NCBI GenBank assembly: GCA_045802605.1
Contig: JBJMQS010000059.1
Location: forward strand, 1 to 64,000
Direction: 5' to 3'
DNA length: 64,000 bases
Source: JBJMQS01 sp045802605
GTDB lineage: Bacteria > Planctomycetota > Planctomycetia > Gemmatales > Gemmataceae
Shown: positions 14,701 through 26,700 of the stretch, piece by piece
How positions within the stretch are numbered: position 1 is the first letter of the stretch
How the letters are laid out: each line of letters opens with the position of its first letter
The notes under the pieces: generated by a model
Told to the model about the DNA's origin: nothing
Seen by the model: only the letters and a program-made list of their open reading frames with translations
The model's database searches: none
Position numbers and translations under genes: made by a program

Positions 14701-17700
14701 GGTGGCGTTGATGGTGTTGTTCACCACCGGAATCGCGGTCGATGCGCCGTAGAAGAGGTTGTAAAACACACCGCGCCGACGGGCCGTAATCGAGTTGTCG
14801 TGAACCGAGCCAACCGCGCCGGGATTGGGCACCCAGTAGTTGCCCAATTCCACGCCCATGCGGACGTTGTTGAGTTGGTTGTTGCTGACATCGGCGTAAA
14901 AGTTGTTGTACAGCCGGATGCCGTCGCCTTCGTCGTTGTAGCTACCGACGTTTTGGATCAGGTTGTGGTCGATCGTGCTATTGCTGCTCGGCGTGCCGTC
15001 CGAGGCGAAGCCAATATCGACGCCCTGATAGGCAATGTCCTGAATAATGTTGTTCTGAACTGTCAGCCCACCGATGGCCGTGTAAGTCGGCACATTCACG
15101 TAATTACTCACGTCCACGCCGGTAAGCGCGGCCGAGTTGAATGAGCCGATGGCAGTCATGGCATTGGACTGAATGGGCGTCATGCCGGTATTGGTGAGAT
15201 TAACACCGCCGGCCAACCCCGCGGCACCTTCGATCAAGAAGCCTTTGATGGTCACGCCGCTGGCGGTCACGGTCACGATGGTCGAGTGCGTGCCAGAGTA
15301 CGGGCTGGCGCCCGACACGTCTGGCATAACGATGGCTTCGGGGCCGCGTGCACCATTGCCCGCCACTGCCGCGTTCGGGCCCAGCAAGCTCAATGACTTG
15401 GAGATCGTCACGTTGCCAACGAATGTCCCGGCTTCCACATTGACCGTGTCACCGTTGGATGCCGCATCGACTGCCCGTTGGATGCTCGCTGCAGTAGTAT
15501 TGGGAGCCTTGAAACTATTCGGGGTGACGTAAACCTGGTTGCTCCTGACCCGAATGAAGGCCAGCGAGCCATCATCCACCGCGTGAGTGATCTTGTCCTC
15601 GGTGGCGAAATTCTGCGCGAGAGTCTTACCGGCTCCGGTGGTCCCGTCAAAGGTTACGCTGGTTGCATTAATCTCCGTGTTATCCAGCGCACCCGAAGCG
15701 AGCGTGATGTAGTTGCCTGATTGGCCGGCAAAGCTCGTGTTGTTCAGCGTGTTGCCGACAATCGACGTGTCCGGACCGCTGACCAAAAGACCGGTCACTC
15801 CGCCCGTAATCGTCGTGTTGTTGGTAAGACCCAGGGCCAGGGCAGCCCCATTGGTATTAAGCGGATCATCTTGCACATACACGCCGGCAATCGCGGAGCC
15901 GATGATAGTGATGCCGCTCAAAGTCAGCTTCGTGTTGCTGCCGTTGGACGGCCCATATCCCGCATAGTTGTTCAACCACACGCCGTAATCGGCGCCAGTC
16001 ACGGTGCCACCAGTGATGGTGATGCCTGGCGTGGTGGAATCCGCCCACACGGTATAGCCGACGCCGAGGTGCGATAACGGTACGGCAATTGTGATTGTGT
16101 TGTCGGTGATATTTGCTGTGACAGTCCCTTGAATTGCCGTTACCGAAATCCCATCAAACCGCGACGCATCGGCACTGTTCTGGGCGTGAATTGTGTTGTT
16201 GCTAATCGTCCACGGTGACGCGCTGGCGTACTCCAGATTGTCCCAGATGCCGACGCGATAGGCCGTCACATCATTATTGGAGATCGTTCCCGGAGCGCCA
16301 GGGTTTGCATTGAAGAAGTTGCCGGTCTGCACGCCGACGCGAACGGTATCGAATCTGTTGTCGGTGATCGAAGCGTAGAAGTTATCCTCCACCAATACAC
16401 CGAGACCATAACCATATCCGCCGCCGCCGAAATTCTGGAACAGGTTTTGGGTGATAAAGTTGTTGGCTGTCGCTGTTGTGTTGACGTAGTTATCGAAGTT
16501 AATGCCGGTGTAGGTGAAATTCTTGACGATGTTGTTTCGCACCGTGATGGAATCGGCTCCATCGAACTCGGCGAGGCCCATCGTCGCATCGATCGTCGCG
16601 CCATTGAACAGGACTCCGCCCACCAAGGCGGTGTTGTCCCCATCGATCGTAAACCCGTCCACCGTGACGTTGCTGCTGCCGACATACACGACAATCGTCG
16701 AGGTATTGCTAAACACATCCGCGTTCGACACGCCCGGCACGATAACCGTCTCGGCCCCACTGCGCGCGCGTGCATCGACGCCGGCCTGAGCTCCCAAAAG
16801 CGTCAACGGCTTGTCGATGAATAGACCGCCGGCGTTGCCCAGCGAGTCCACAACATATGTGCCGGCTTCCACCGTAATCGTGTCGTTGTTGCTCGCCAGG
16901 TCGATGGCGCGTTGAATGTCCGAGTCGGTGGAAGCAACTAACGTCGGATCGGCAATTGAAGGATCCGTGACATAGACGTGTCCCGCCACCCAGGTGACGA
17001 GGCCGCGGAAATTGTCGTCGGTTGCATGCAGAATGCGATCTTCAATTCGGAAGTTATTGGTTTGCGCCGCATTAGCTGTGCGGAAAGTGTTGCCTGTCGC
17101 ATTCACGGCTGCAGCCGCGTCGTTGCTGATGTAAACAAAGTCGGAGGCGAACGTATTGCCAATCATCGCCCCGCCGATCAGCGTGCCGATGATTTCGACG
17201 TCCGTGGCATTCTCAAACCCCACGCCGCCTTCGAAGTTATTGTGGTCAGTCGAAGCAAATCCACCGGCGTCGATTTGCACGCCGGTGCTATTGGCGAAGA
17301 TATGGTTGTAAGAAACGGTCGCACTGCCGCTGACTATCTCAACGCCGTTGATCGAGCCGGAGATTGTGTTGCCCTGGCCGGCGGCTCCGCCGATGACCGC
17401 CTTGGCCGTGAAGCCAAGATATTGTTGAACGTTGATGCCGTCGGCGTTGGCGATGATTGTGTTGCCGGTGATCGTCGCGAAGGCGTCCGCATAGTCGGCG
17501 AGAACATCGATGCCATCCGAACCGGTTGTAATTGAGTTCGCGGTGACAAGAATCGGCGCGGCCAAGCTACCGGAACCGAAAACGAATACACCGGGGCCAG
17601 CACCATTAATCGTGTTATTGGCAATGTTGAAGCCAAAGTCGCCGCCAAACAAACCGATCGCATAGTGCGTCGCGCCCGCACCGGTGATGGTGTTGAAGGC

Positions 17701-20700
17701 GACCGTCGTGTCGGTGGTCGTGTAGAAGAACGCGCCGCGGCCATGGTTATTGACCGTGTTGTTCGAGAATGTAATGCTGGCATTGCCCGCCGTTGGCTCA
17801 ACCGCCAGCGCCCACGCACTATCGACATACGCCGAATTGGTGAAGACGTTTTCGCTGATGTCCGCGTTGACCAAATTGAAGTCAACGGTGATGTCCATTC
17901 CTCCCGCGGGCCCGGGTTGCGTGTTGTCCTTGAAGAAGTTGTGTTTGACAACGGTCTGATAAGTGCCGTCGTTGCTCAATTCCATACCGGCGATGTTTCC
18001 AACGATAATGTTGTTGAGAACGACGTGGCCGCCCTTGGTGCCGGTGAACGACGTGTTGCTCCAAATCGCACTTCCAAGCCCGGTGAACGGGAAGTTGCTT
18101 GGGTTGTTGACAACGCCGGTCACCGTGAAACCGTCGATCGTCACGTTGTCGGCGAGAATCTGGAAATCGCCGTCGCCGTTGCTGACGATCGATTCTGGCA
18201 CCGCCGTCCGCGTGCGGGCATCGACGCCCCACTGGGCACCGTGGAATGTCAGCGTCTTGGTGACGACAACCATTTCGTTGTAAGTCCCAGCCTCGACATT
18301 GACCGTATTGCCGGCCGAGGCAGCGTCTGCGCCGCGCTGAATCGAATGATCGGCGCCAGCATCGGTGACATAGAGGTTACCCGTCACCCAAGTGATTAAG
18401 CCCACCGAATTGGACAAATCAGTGTCCATCCGGTGATGCATTCGGTCTTCGATCCGGAAGTTACTGGCCTGATCGAAGGTCTGCGTGTTCGCGCCCGTGA
18501 GATTGAACGATTGCGTACTGGCGTTGTCGATGTAGTAAGTGTCGCCGGCAAAGCTGTTGCCCGCGCCGAAGGTCAGCGGTCCAGCATTGGCATCGACGCG
18601 AACGTCGGTGCTGTTGTCGGTCGTATCGTTGAAGTTGTTGCCGGTAACCGACCCCGAGCCGCCATTGAAGAAGTGAACGCCAGTCGTGTTGTCATAAATG
18701 TGATTATTCGTAATCGTCGCGGAGCCGCCATCGACGTCGATGCCAGTCAGGTTGCCAAAGATCGAACCAAGATTATTGGAGATGCTGGCCGTCGCGGTGA
18801 AGCCCGGCTCTTGCTGCACATACACGCCGGATTCGGCACCCGTGATCGAGTTGTTGTTGCTCAACGTCGCGGCGACATTCGCCGAGCCGAACCCGAAGAG
18901 CGTCGTGGAGATATACACGCCCGCGCTGTTGGCGAGGCCCTTCAAATCGACAGTATTGCCCGTCAGTGAGATGGGCACCGCAACGCCGCCTGAGCCGAAG
19001 ACTCCAAGGCCGACATCGACATTCGTGACCGTGTTCTGATCCACGACCACCGACTTATAGGGGGCAAAGACCCAGATGCCGTAGCTGCCACCCGGGATCG
19101 ATCCATTGGTGACGGTGTTGAACTGAATGGTATCGACGATGCCGCCACTGTCGCCGGCATTGTCGGTGTGAATGCCACTACCGGACAACGTGACTGTGTT
19201 GTGCGAGAACAGCGTTCCGGTCGAGTGATTGGCTGCGATGCCATCGCTGGCTTGACTGACCGTGTTGTATTCGATGATGCCCGAGCCGCCGAAATTGACG
19301 ATGGCGATCGAGCTCCCGTTAGCATCGACATTGTCCACGGTGTTGTTGGCAAAGTGGAACGAGCCGCCCGACGAGGCGTACATGCCGCGCAGATAGATGT
19401 TCTTGACCGTGACATCATGGACAAAGAGGTTGTTGTAAACCCCGGCGGTGTGGTTAGTGATAATGCCGTTGCGGGCATCGATATCCGCACCATGCACTAC
19501 GATACCGCTGGTGAGATTCGGGTTGTCGCCATCGACGGTGAGTCCGGAAATCTCGACGTTGCTGGCTTGCACCAAGATCACGTTGCTGCTGCCGACCGCC
19601 AGTGAACCGCCGCCGGTGTTCGCACCCACGAAGGATGGCAGCACTTTGACCGCACCTGCGCCAGCGCCTTTCAAATTGAGCGGCCGATCGATGACCAGGT
19701 TTTCGACGTAAGTCCCCGCCGCGACATTGACCGTCGCCCCGCTCGCCGCGATCGCGATGGCGTCGTTGATCGAGCCGCTCGGATTGTCATCGACATTCAC
19801 GGTCGTGGCCGAGCCGGTGAGCGTGCCCGCGGTCAAGTTGGCGTTCAAGTAAACAGTCGGCGCGGTCACGGTCAGCGTGCCGGTGATGGCCAGCGAGCCA
19901 TCCACTTTCACGCTGCCGCTGGCATTGTTGGTCGTGATGAACGTCAAATTCGTGTTGCCGTGGCCCAAGAGAATATTGGTGGCCACTTGGATCTGATTCG
20001 CTCCGGTCGTTGCGCTTGTATCAAGCACCACCGTGGTGTTGTTCCACAGGTGTGCGGACTCGATACCGGTCATTGTCAGCCCGGTGTTGCCCGTCACGAC
20101 AATCGCCGGGATGGCGCCAGTGCCGCTGTCAAAGCCCGGGTTCAGCACCAGATTGTTGGACGCCGCGGCCGGCGAAGCGATCGTTACGATCGCCATGCCC
20201 GAGATATCCACCGGGGCCAAGCTTGTGAACGTCACATGCTTGGTGCCGACGAGCACATCGCCGTTCCCGAATGTGTTACCCGGCGTATAGGTCGCGGTGC
20301 CGCCTCCGCCCTTGATGCTCAGCATGTCGCCGCCCGCGCCGCCATCAAACTCGATGTCGCACGGCAACGGGTTGGTCGAAACATCGATCGCTAGCGCGTC
20401 ATCGCCGCCGCCACCGGAGAGCTTAATGTGGCCGGCGAAATCGGTCGCGGGAATGGTCAGCGTCTTGCCGCCGTTGGACAGCACGCCATTGCTCGGAGCG
20501 CTCGCAAAGGCCCCATTGGGGTCAGTGATGACGAAATTCGTTCCGTCGAACGAGATGCTCCAAAGGTTGTTCGCCGTTCCCGAGACATCGTCCAACACGA
20601 GGTTGCCGCCGACGATCGAAGCCGAGCTCGACGTCGTCGTGTAAGTGAGGGTAAGAGTGTTCGATGCCGTATTCGGGTTATTCGCGACATCAACAGCCTT

Positions 20701-23700
20701 GTTGGAAGCGATCGACGCGGAAAATGCGCCAAACGTGGTCGCGACCAAATTGAAGGTGTAGACCGAGCCGCTGCCTGCGAAACCCGAAACGCTTGCGTTG
20801 GTAACGGTGATATCGCTCGCATCAAACCCGGTCACACTTTCGCTGAAGGTCACCGTGACCGGCACCGTGTTCGAGGGGGTCGGGCTGCTGGCCGTCGTCG
20901 CAAGCGACACGCTCGGCGCGACGCTGTCATACAGCCGGCTCAGCGTGTTCGATGCAGTGTTGGGGTTGTTGGCCGCATCCGCCGCCTTGTTCGCGGCCAC
21001 CGACACCGACACGGTTCCCTGTGTGGTGGGCACCAGATCAAACGTGTAACTAGCGCCGCTGCCGGCGAAGTTGGTCACCGTCGCATTGCTCAGCGTCAGG
21101 TCGCTGGCGTCGAAGCCGGTGACGCTCTCGGTAAACGTCACCGTCACCGGGATCGGGTTGGAGTTCGTGGGGTCCGTAGCCGTCGTCGCCAGGCTGACAT
21201 CGGGCGAAACGCTATCGTAGAGTCGGCTCAGCGTGTTCGAGACCGTGTTGCCGTTGGTAGCCGCGTCGAACGCTTGGTTCGCCGCGACCGACACCGAAAC
21301 CGTGCCTTGGGCCGTTGGAATCAAGTTGAAGCTGTAGCTCGCGCCGCTGCCAGCGAAGCCGCTGACCGTGGCATTGGTGAGCGACAAGTCGCTCGCATCG
21401 AATCCGGTGACGTTCTCGCTGAAGGTCACCGTCACCAGGATCGGATTCGCGTTGGTGGGGTCCGAAGCCGCCGTCGCCAATGACACGCTCGGCGCGGTGG
21501 TGTCATAGACAACATCGAGCTGATTCGAGGCTGTGTTGCCGTTGTTGGCCGCGTCGTTCGCCTTGTTCGCCGCCACCGAGACCGACACCGTGCCATCGCC
21601 GGCCGGCGTCAAATCGAACGTGTAGCTCGCGCCGCTGCCCGCGAAATTCGACACCGTGGCATTGACCACAGTCAGATCGCTTGCGTCGAAGCCGGTCACG
21701 ATTTCGCTGAACGTTACGGAAACGGAGATGGGGCTCGAGTTGGTCGGTGAAGTGGTGGTCGTCGAAAGCGCTACGGCCGGTGCGACGTTGTCGTAGATCA
21801 AGTTCAGCGTATTCGAGGCCGTGTTGGGGTTGTTCGCGGCGTCAACGGCTTTGCTCGCCGCGACCGACACCGACACCAAACCCAGGCCGCTGGGCACCAA
21901 GTCAAAGCTGTAGATCGAGCCGCTGCCGGTGAAGTTGGACGCAGTGGCGTTGACCAATGTCAGGTCGCTCGCATCGAAGCCGGTCACCGACTCCGTAAAC
22001 GTCACCGTGACCGGGATCGGGCTCGTGCTCGTTGGGCTGCTGACGCCTGTCGCCAAGGTCACATCCGGCGACACGCTGTCGTAGACCAGGCTCAAGGTGT
22101 TCGAAACCGTGTTGCCGTTGTTGGCCGCATCGACGGCTTGGTTCGCTCCCACCGAAGCGGAAAACGCGCCCTGGGCGGTCGGCACCAGCGTGAAGCTATA
22201 ACTGCTGCCCGAGCCGGCGAAGTTCGTCGCCGTGGCGTTGACGAGCGTTAAGTCGCTGGCATCAAACCCGGTCACGGTTTCACTGAAGCTGACCGTCACC
22301 GAAATCGCGTTGGAATTGGTCGGGCTGGTCGTGCTCGTCGCCAGGCTGACGCTCGGCGCAATGCTGTCATAAACCAGGTTCAGCGTATTCGACGCGTCAT
22401 TGCCGTTATTGACCCAGTCAATGACAGTGTCGCCCGGCAAGGAAACCGAGAACGCCCCTTGCGCGCCCGGCACCAGATTGAAGCTGTAGCTCGCACCCGT
22501 CCCCGTGAAGCCCGACACCGTCGCATTGGTCAAATTCAGATCGCCCGCGGTAAACCCAGTCACGTTTTCGCTGAACGTCACCGTCACCGGCACCGCATTC
22601 GAATTGGTCGGGCTTGTCGTCCCTGTCGCCAGCGTCACCGTCGGCCGCGTGATGTCGATAGTGACCGAGTCGCCTGCAAAGCTACCGTTGTCGAGACCCG
22701 GACCGCCGAGCACATTGCCGGCCGGATCGGCGATTGAATCATCGTCGTACAAATCAACTTCCAAGCTGCCGTCAGCCGTATACCCGCCAAAGGTGACGGA
22801 GTAAACCGAGGCGAACCCGCCGACAGGATTCACCGGCGACAAATCAGTGATGCCGATGTTATCCAAGCCGGAGACCATCAAATTCAGATCGGCTTCATCA
22901 AGCCCGCTGACCGGTTCGCTGAATGTCAGGGTGAACGAAACGGTCGTGGCATTCGTCGCGGCGGGGCCGTTGCGCGTGATCGATGTCACGGCGGGTGCCA
23001 CGCTGTCATACACCAGGCTCACCGTATTCGAGGCGCTGTTGCCATTGTTCGCGGCGTCAAATGCCGCACCCGAACTAATCGATACCGAGAACGCCCCTTG
23101 CGTCGTGGGCACAAGGTTGAAGCTGTAACTGGAGCCGCTGCCGGTGAAGCCGGTGACGGTCGCATTCGTCAGATTCAAATCGCCGGCCGTGAAACCGGTC
23201 ACGCTCTCACTGAATGTCACGGTGACCGGGACTGAGTTCGAATTGGTCGGACTGGTGACGTTGGTTGAAAGCGCCACCGTCGGCGCGACCGTGTCATAAC
23301 TCAGACTCAGTGTGTTTGACGCGAAGTTGCCGTTGCTGGCCGAGTCGTTCGCGGAGTTGACATCCACAAATGCCGAGAACGCGCCCTGCCCGCTCGGCAC
23401 CAAGGTAAACGTGTAAAGGGAGCTGCTCACGACCGTGAAACCGCTCGCTGACGCATTGGTGAGCACGAGGTCGTTGGTGTTGAAGCCGAGCACGCTCTCG
23501 CTGAAGGTCACCGTCACCGGCACCGCGTTCGAATTGGTGGGGCTCGAAGTCGAAGTCGATAGTGCGACCGTGGGCCGCGTGCGATCGATCTTCAGCGGAC
23601 TGCCGGTGAAGTCGCCATTGCCCGAACCGGTGCCGCCGAGCTTATTGCCGGCCGTATCGACAATCGTGTCGTCGTCGGCCAGATTCAGCGTGATCGTGCC

Positions 23701-26700
23701 GTCGGTCGTGTAGCTATCGACGGTGAGGATGTAAAGCGACGTCGGCCCGCCGCCGGTCATGCTTTGTATGCTCGCGCCGGTCACGCCCGTGGCCGAGAGG
23801 AAGAAGTCGGTAATATCGACGCCGCTCACGTTCTCGCTGAAAGTGATCACGAATTGAGCGCTCGGCGCATTCGTGATCGTCGCACTTCCCAGCGCGGTGA
23901 TCGAGGAGACCGTCGGCGCGATGGAGTCGTAGCTTAAGCTGAGGATGTTGGAAATCGTGTTCGGATTGGTGGCTGCGTCGTGGGCCTGGCCCGCCGCGAT
24001 TGAGGCCAAGAAGGTGCCCTGCGAAGCGGGCAGCAGGTTAAACGTGTAGTCCTGGCCGCTGCCGGCAAAGCTGCTCAGCGTGGCATTGTTGAGCGACACA
24101 TCGGTGGAATCGAAGTCCGACACGCTCTCACTGAAGTGCACCGTCACGGGGACGGTGGCGGAATTGGTCGGGCTGCTGGTGCCGGTGGAGACAGTCACAC
24201 CGGGGGCGACCGAGTCGTACGTCAGGCCGATCGTGTTCGAAACCAGGTTCAAATTACCGGCATTGTCCTGAAGCTGACTCGCCTTCAGGGACATGGAGAA
24301 GGCGCCCTGCCCACTCGGGTGCAGCACGAATGTGTACGCCGAAGGGCCACCCGCAAACGTGTCGAGCGTGGCATTGCTCAACAGGAACGAACCCGTGCCG
24401 AGGCCGGAGACGTTTTCGTTGAACGTGACAGTGACCGGCACCGCATTGCTATTGGTCGGGCTTGCGGTATTGGTCGTGATCGTCGCCGAGGGCGCGGTGA
24501 TGTCGATCGATGTGGTTTGCCCACCGGTGAAGCTGCCGTTGCCGAGGCCGGTGCCGCCGAGCGTGTTGCCGGCCGCGTCCGCGATTGAGTCATCATCACT
24601 CAGATCGACGCGAATCGTGCCGTCGGTGGTGTAGCTATCGACCGAGATCGTATAAGTTGTGCCCGAGCCCGAGATGCCGATGATCTTGGCGCCGGCGACA
24701 CCCGTGGTGTTCAAGCCGAAGTCAGTCGTGTCCACTCCGGTGACCGTTTCGCTGAACGTAACCGTGAACGACACGGTGGTGGCGTTCGTCAGGCTCGCCC
24801 CGACGCGGTTGATTGACGTTACTGTCGGCGCGAGGCTGTCGTAAGTGAGGCTAAGCGTGTTGGAGCCCGTGTTGGGATTGCTTGCTGAGTCGCTCGCGGA
24901 GGCGGCGTCCACCGACACGGAAAATGCGCCCTGCCCGCTGGGCACCAAATTGAAGGTGTAAATCAAGCCGCTGACCGCCACGAAACCGTTCTGTGTGGCG
25001 TTCGACAACTTCAGATCATTGGCGGCGAATCCGATCACGCTCTCACTGAATGTGACCGTGACTGGCACCGAGTTCGAATTGGTGGGACTGGAGGTTGAAG
25101 TCGATAGCACCAAACTTGGCGGCGTGCGATCGATCCTCAGGGGTGTGCTGGTGGCATTGCCATTGCCCGCCCCTGTCCCGCCGAGCCTATTGCCGGCCGC
25201 ATCGACAATCGTGTCATCATCGACGAGGTTCAGCGTAATCGTGCCGTCGGTGGTGTAATTGTTGACGGTGAGGATATAGGTCGATGCTGGCCCGGCGGAG
25301 ACGCCCTGCATGCTCGCGCCGCTCGCGCCCGAGGTGGTGAGGGTAAAGTCCGAGAGATCGACGCCGCTGACAGATTCATTGAAGCTGATGACGAACTGAG
25401 CCGACGTGGAATTTGTAACCGTCGCATTGCCGAGCGCGGTGATCGACGAGACCGTCGGAGCGATAGAGTCGTAAGTCAGGCTAACGGTGTTTGAAGCTGT
25501 ATTGCCGTCGTTGGCACCGTTCACTGCAGCGTTTGCGCCAATGCTAACAGAGACAGCGCCTTGCGTGGTTGGAACAAGGTTGAACGTGTATGTCGCTCCG
25601 CTGCCGCTGAATCCCGTTGCCGTAGCGTTCGTTAAGCTGAGGTCACTAGCGTCGAAACCAGTGACGCTTTGATTGAAGGTTATGGTCACCGGGACAGAAT
25701 TGGAATTGGTGGGACTGCTGGTACTCGTGGTAATTGAAACCGACGGCGCTACGTGCGGTGCGAACGCTATGCCCCGCAACGTCGTGCCGGCAGGGGCGGT
25801 ATACAGCGTGACGTTGTTGGCCGTCGTCACGCTCATTGCCGCATTCCAACCGGCGGTGTCAGTAATTCGAATTAGATTATTTGCCGCCGTCGTTCCCAAC
25901 CCGGAAGTGACATATAGAAAAGCCCCCCCGCTCGGATTCTTGGCTGCTGCAATTCCCCATCCACCAAACGATGTCGCATACGAACCACTCGCAACCCACG
26001 AGCCGCTAACTAACGAGAATTTCAAGATTGTGCCGACGGTCGCACTGGACGGTGTCGTCATGTAGAGAACGTCATAAACAGACCCATTGCTTCCAGACGA
26101 GATCAAATAAAAATCTTGGAAACTCGCGTTCCCTGAGATCCCCGGGAGCCCTGAATAAGTCCCCCCGGAAATTGCGCTAAACGTGCCAACCGCCGCTACC
26201 GTTGCCGAATTTGCACTGCCGTAAACAGTTCCGCCAAATGCATGCGCGTTTCTAAAATTGCCCAACGGACTTGCGCTCGTTGAGTTATTTGTGTATAGCC
26301 CATTTTGGTCAGCTATGTACCAATTGCTGTTATTGAGACTCGTTGCGGCTCGGCTTAAATTACTATTCGAACCAGTGTAGGTAGCAGCCAGGTTTGAATT
26401 ACCTGCCGCGCTAAATGTCTCAACCCCTCGCGTCGTGATTGTGTTGACGTTGCTCGAGGTATCCGATGAGTTTACTCCCGTGATTGCCAAGAGAGACCCA
26501 TCGTTCGACAAAGAAACGTACCCGTTAGCGTTCGATGACCCGGAGAACCGTATCGCGCTTGCTCCGCTTCCGGCTATCGAAATTGTTTGAGCCGCTGTCT
26601 GACCGGCCGTCGTGGTGTTTAACTCGATAATAGAGCCAGTTGTGTTACTGGCAGTTGTCGAATCGAGCCTCAACACCGCAAGATCGCCAGCAGCGAACGC

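Larger units (their letters stand above)
3820..19800 (-). repeat. Array of about ten beta-helix modules with a repeated linker
   Basis: Each module opens with a linker such as NNFRIEDRMFHALD, then GLIRWVTGNLYVT, then a pattern like DESIQRAVNAA-x-GDTVNVEAGTY, which is the usual first turn of pectate-lyase-like parallel beta-helices. Linkers lie near 4060-4170, 6600-6710, 9070-9200, 10520-10650, 12090-12200, 13820-13960, 15470-15610, 16900-17060 and 18310-18480. A further VEAGTY-like start without the linker is near 19720-19790. Between them run rungs of the type NNTI, GNxF and DGF-x-I. Copies differ in divergence; those near 12150, 15590 and 17030 are the most altered. Confidence 0.8.

Noticed and set aside
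16266..19493. Minus-strand frames of 170-205 codons rich in Ser/Thr/Arg
   Set aside because: They are in a different frame from the continuous 8,945-codon frame and have the codon pattern of a shifted reading of the beta-helix repeats.
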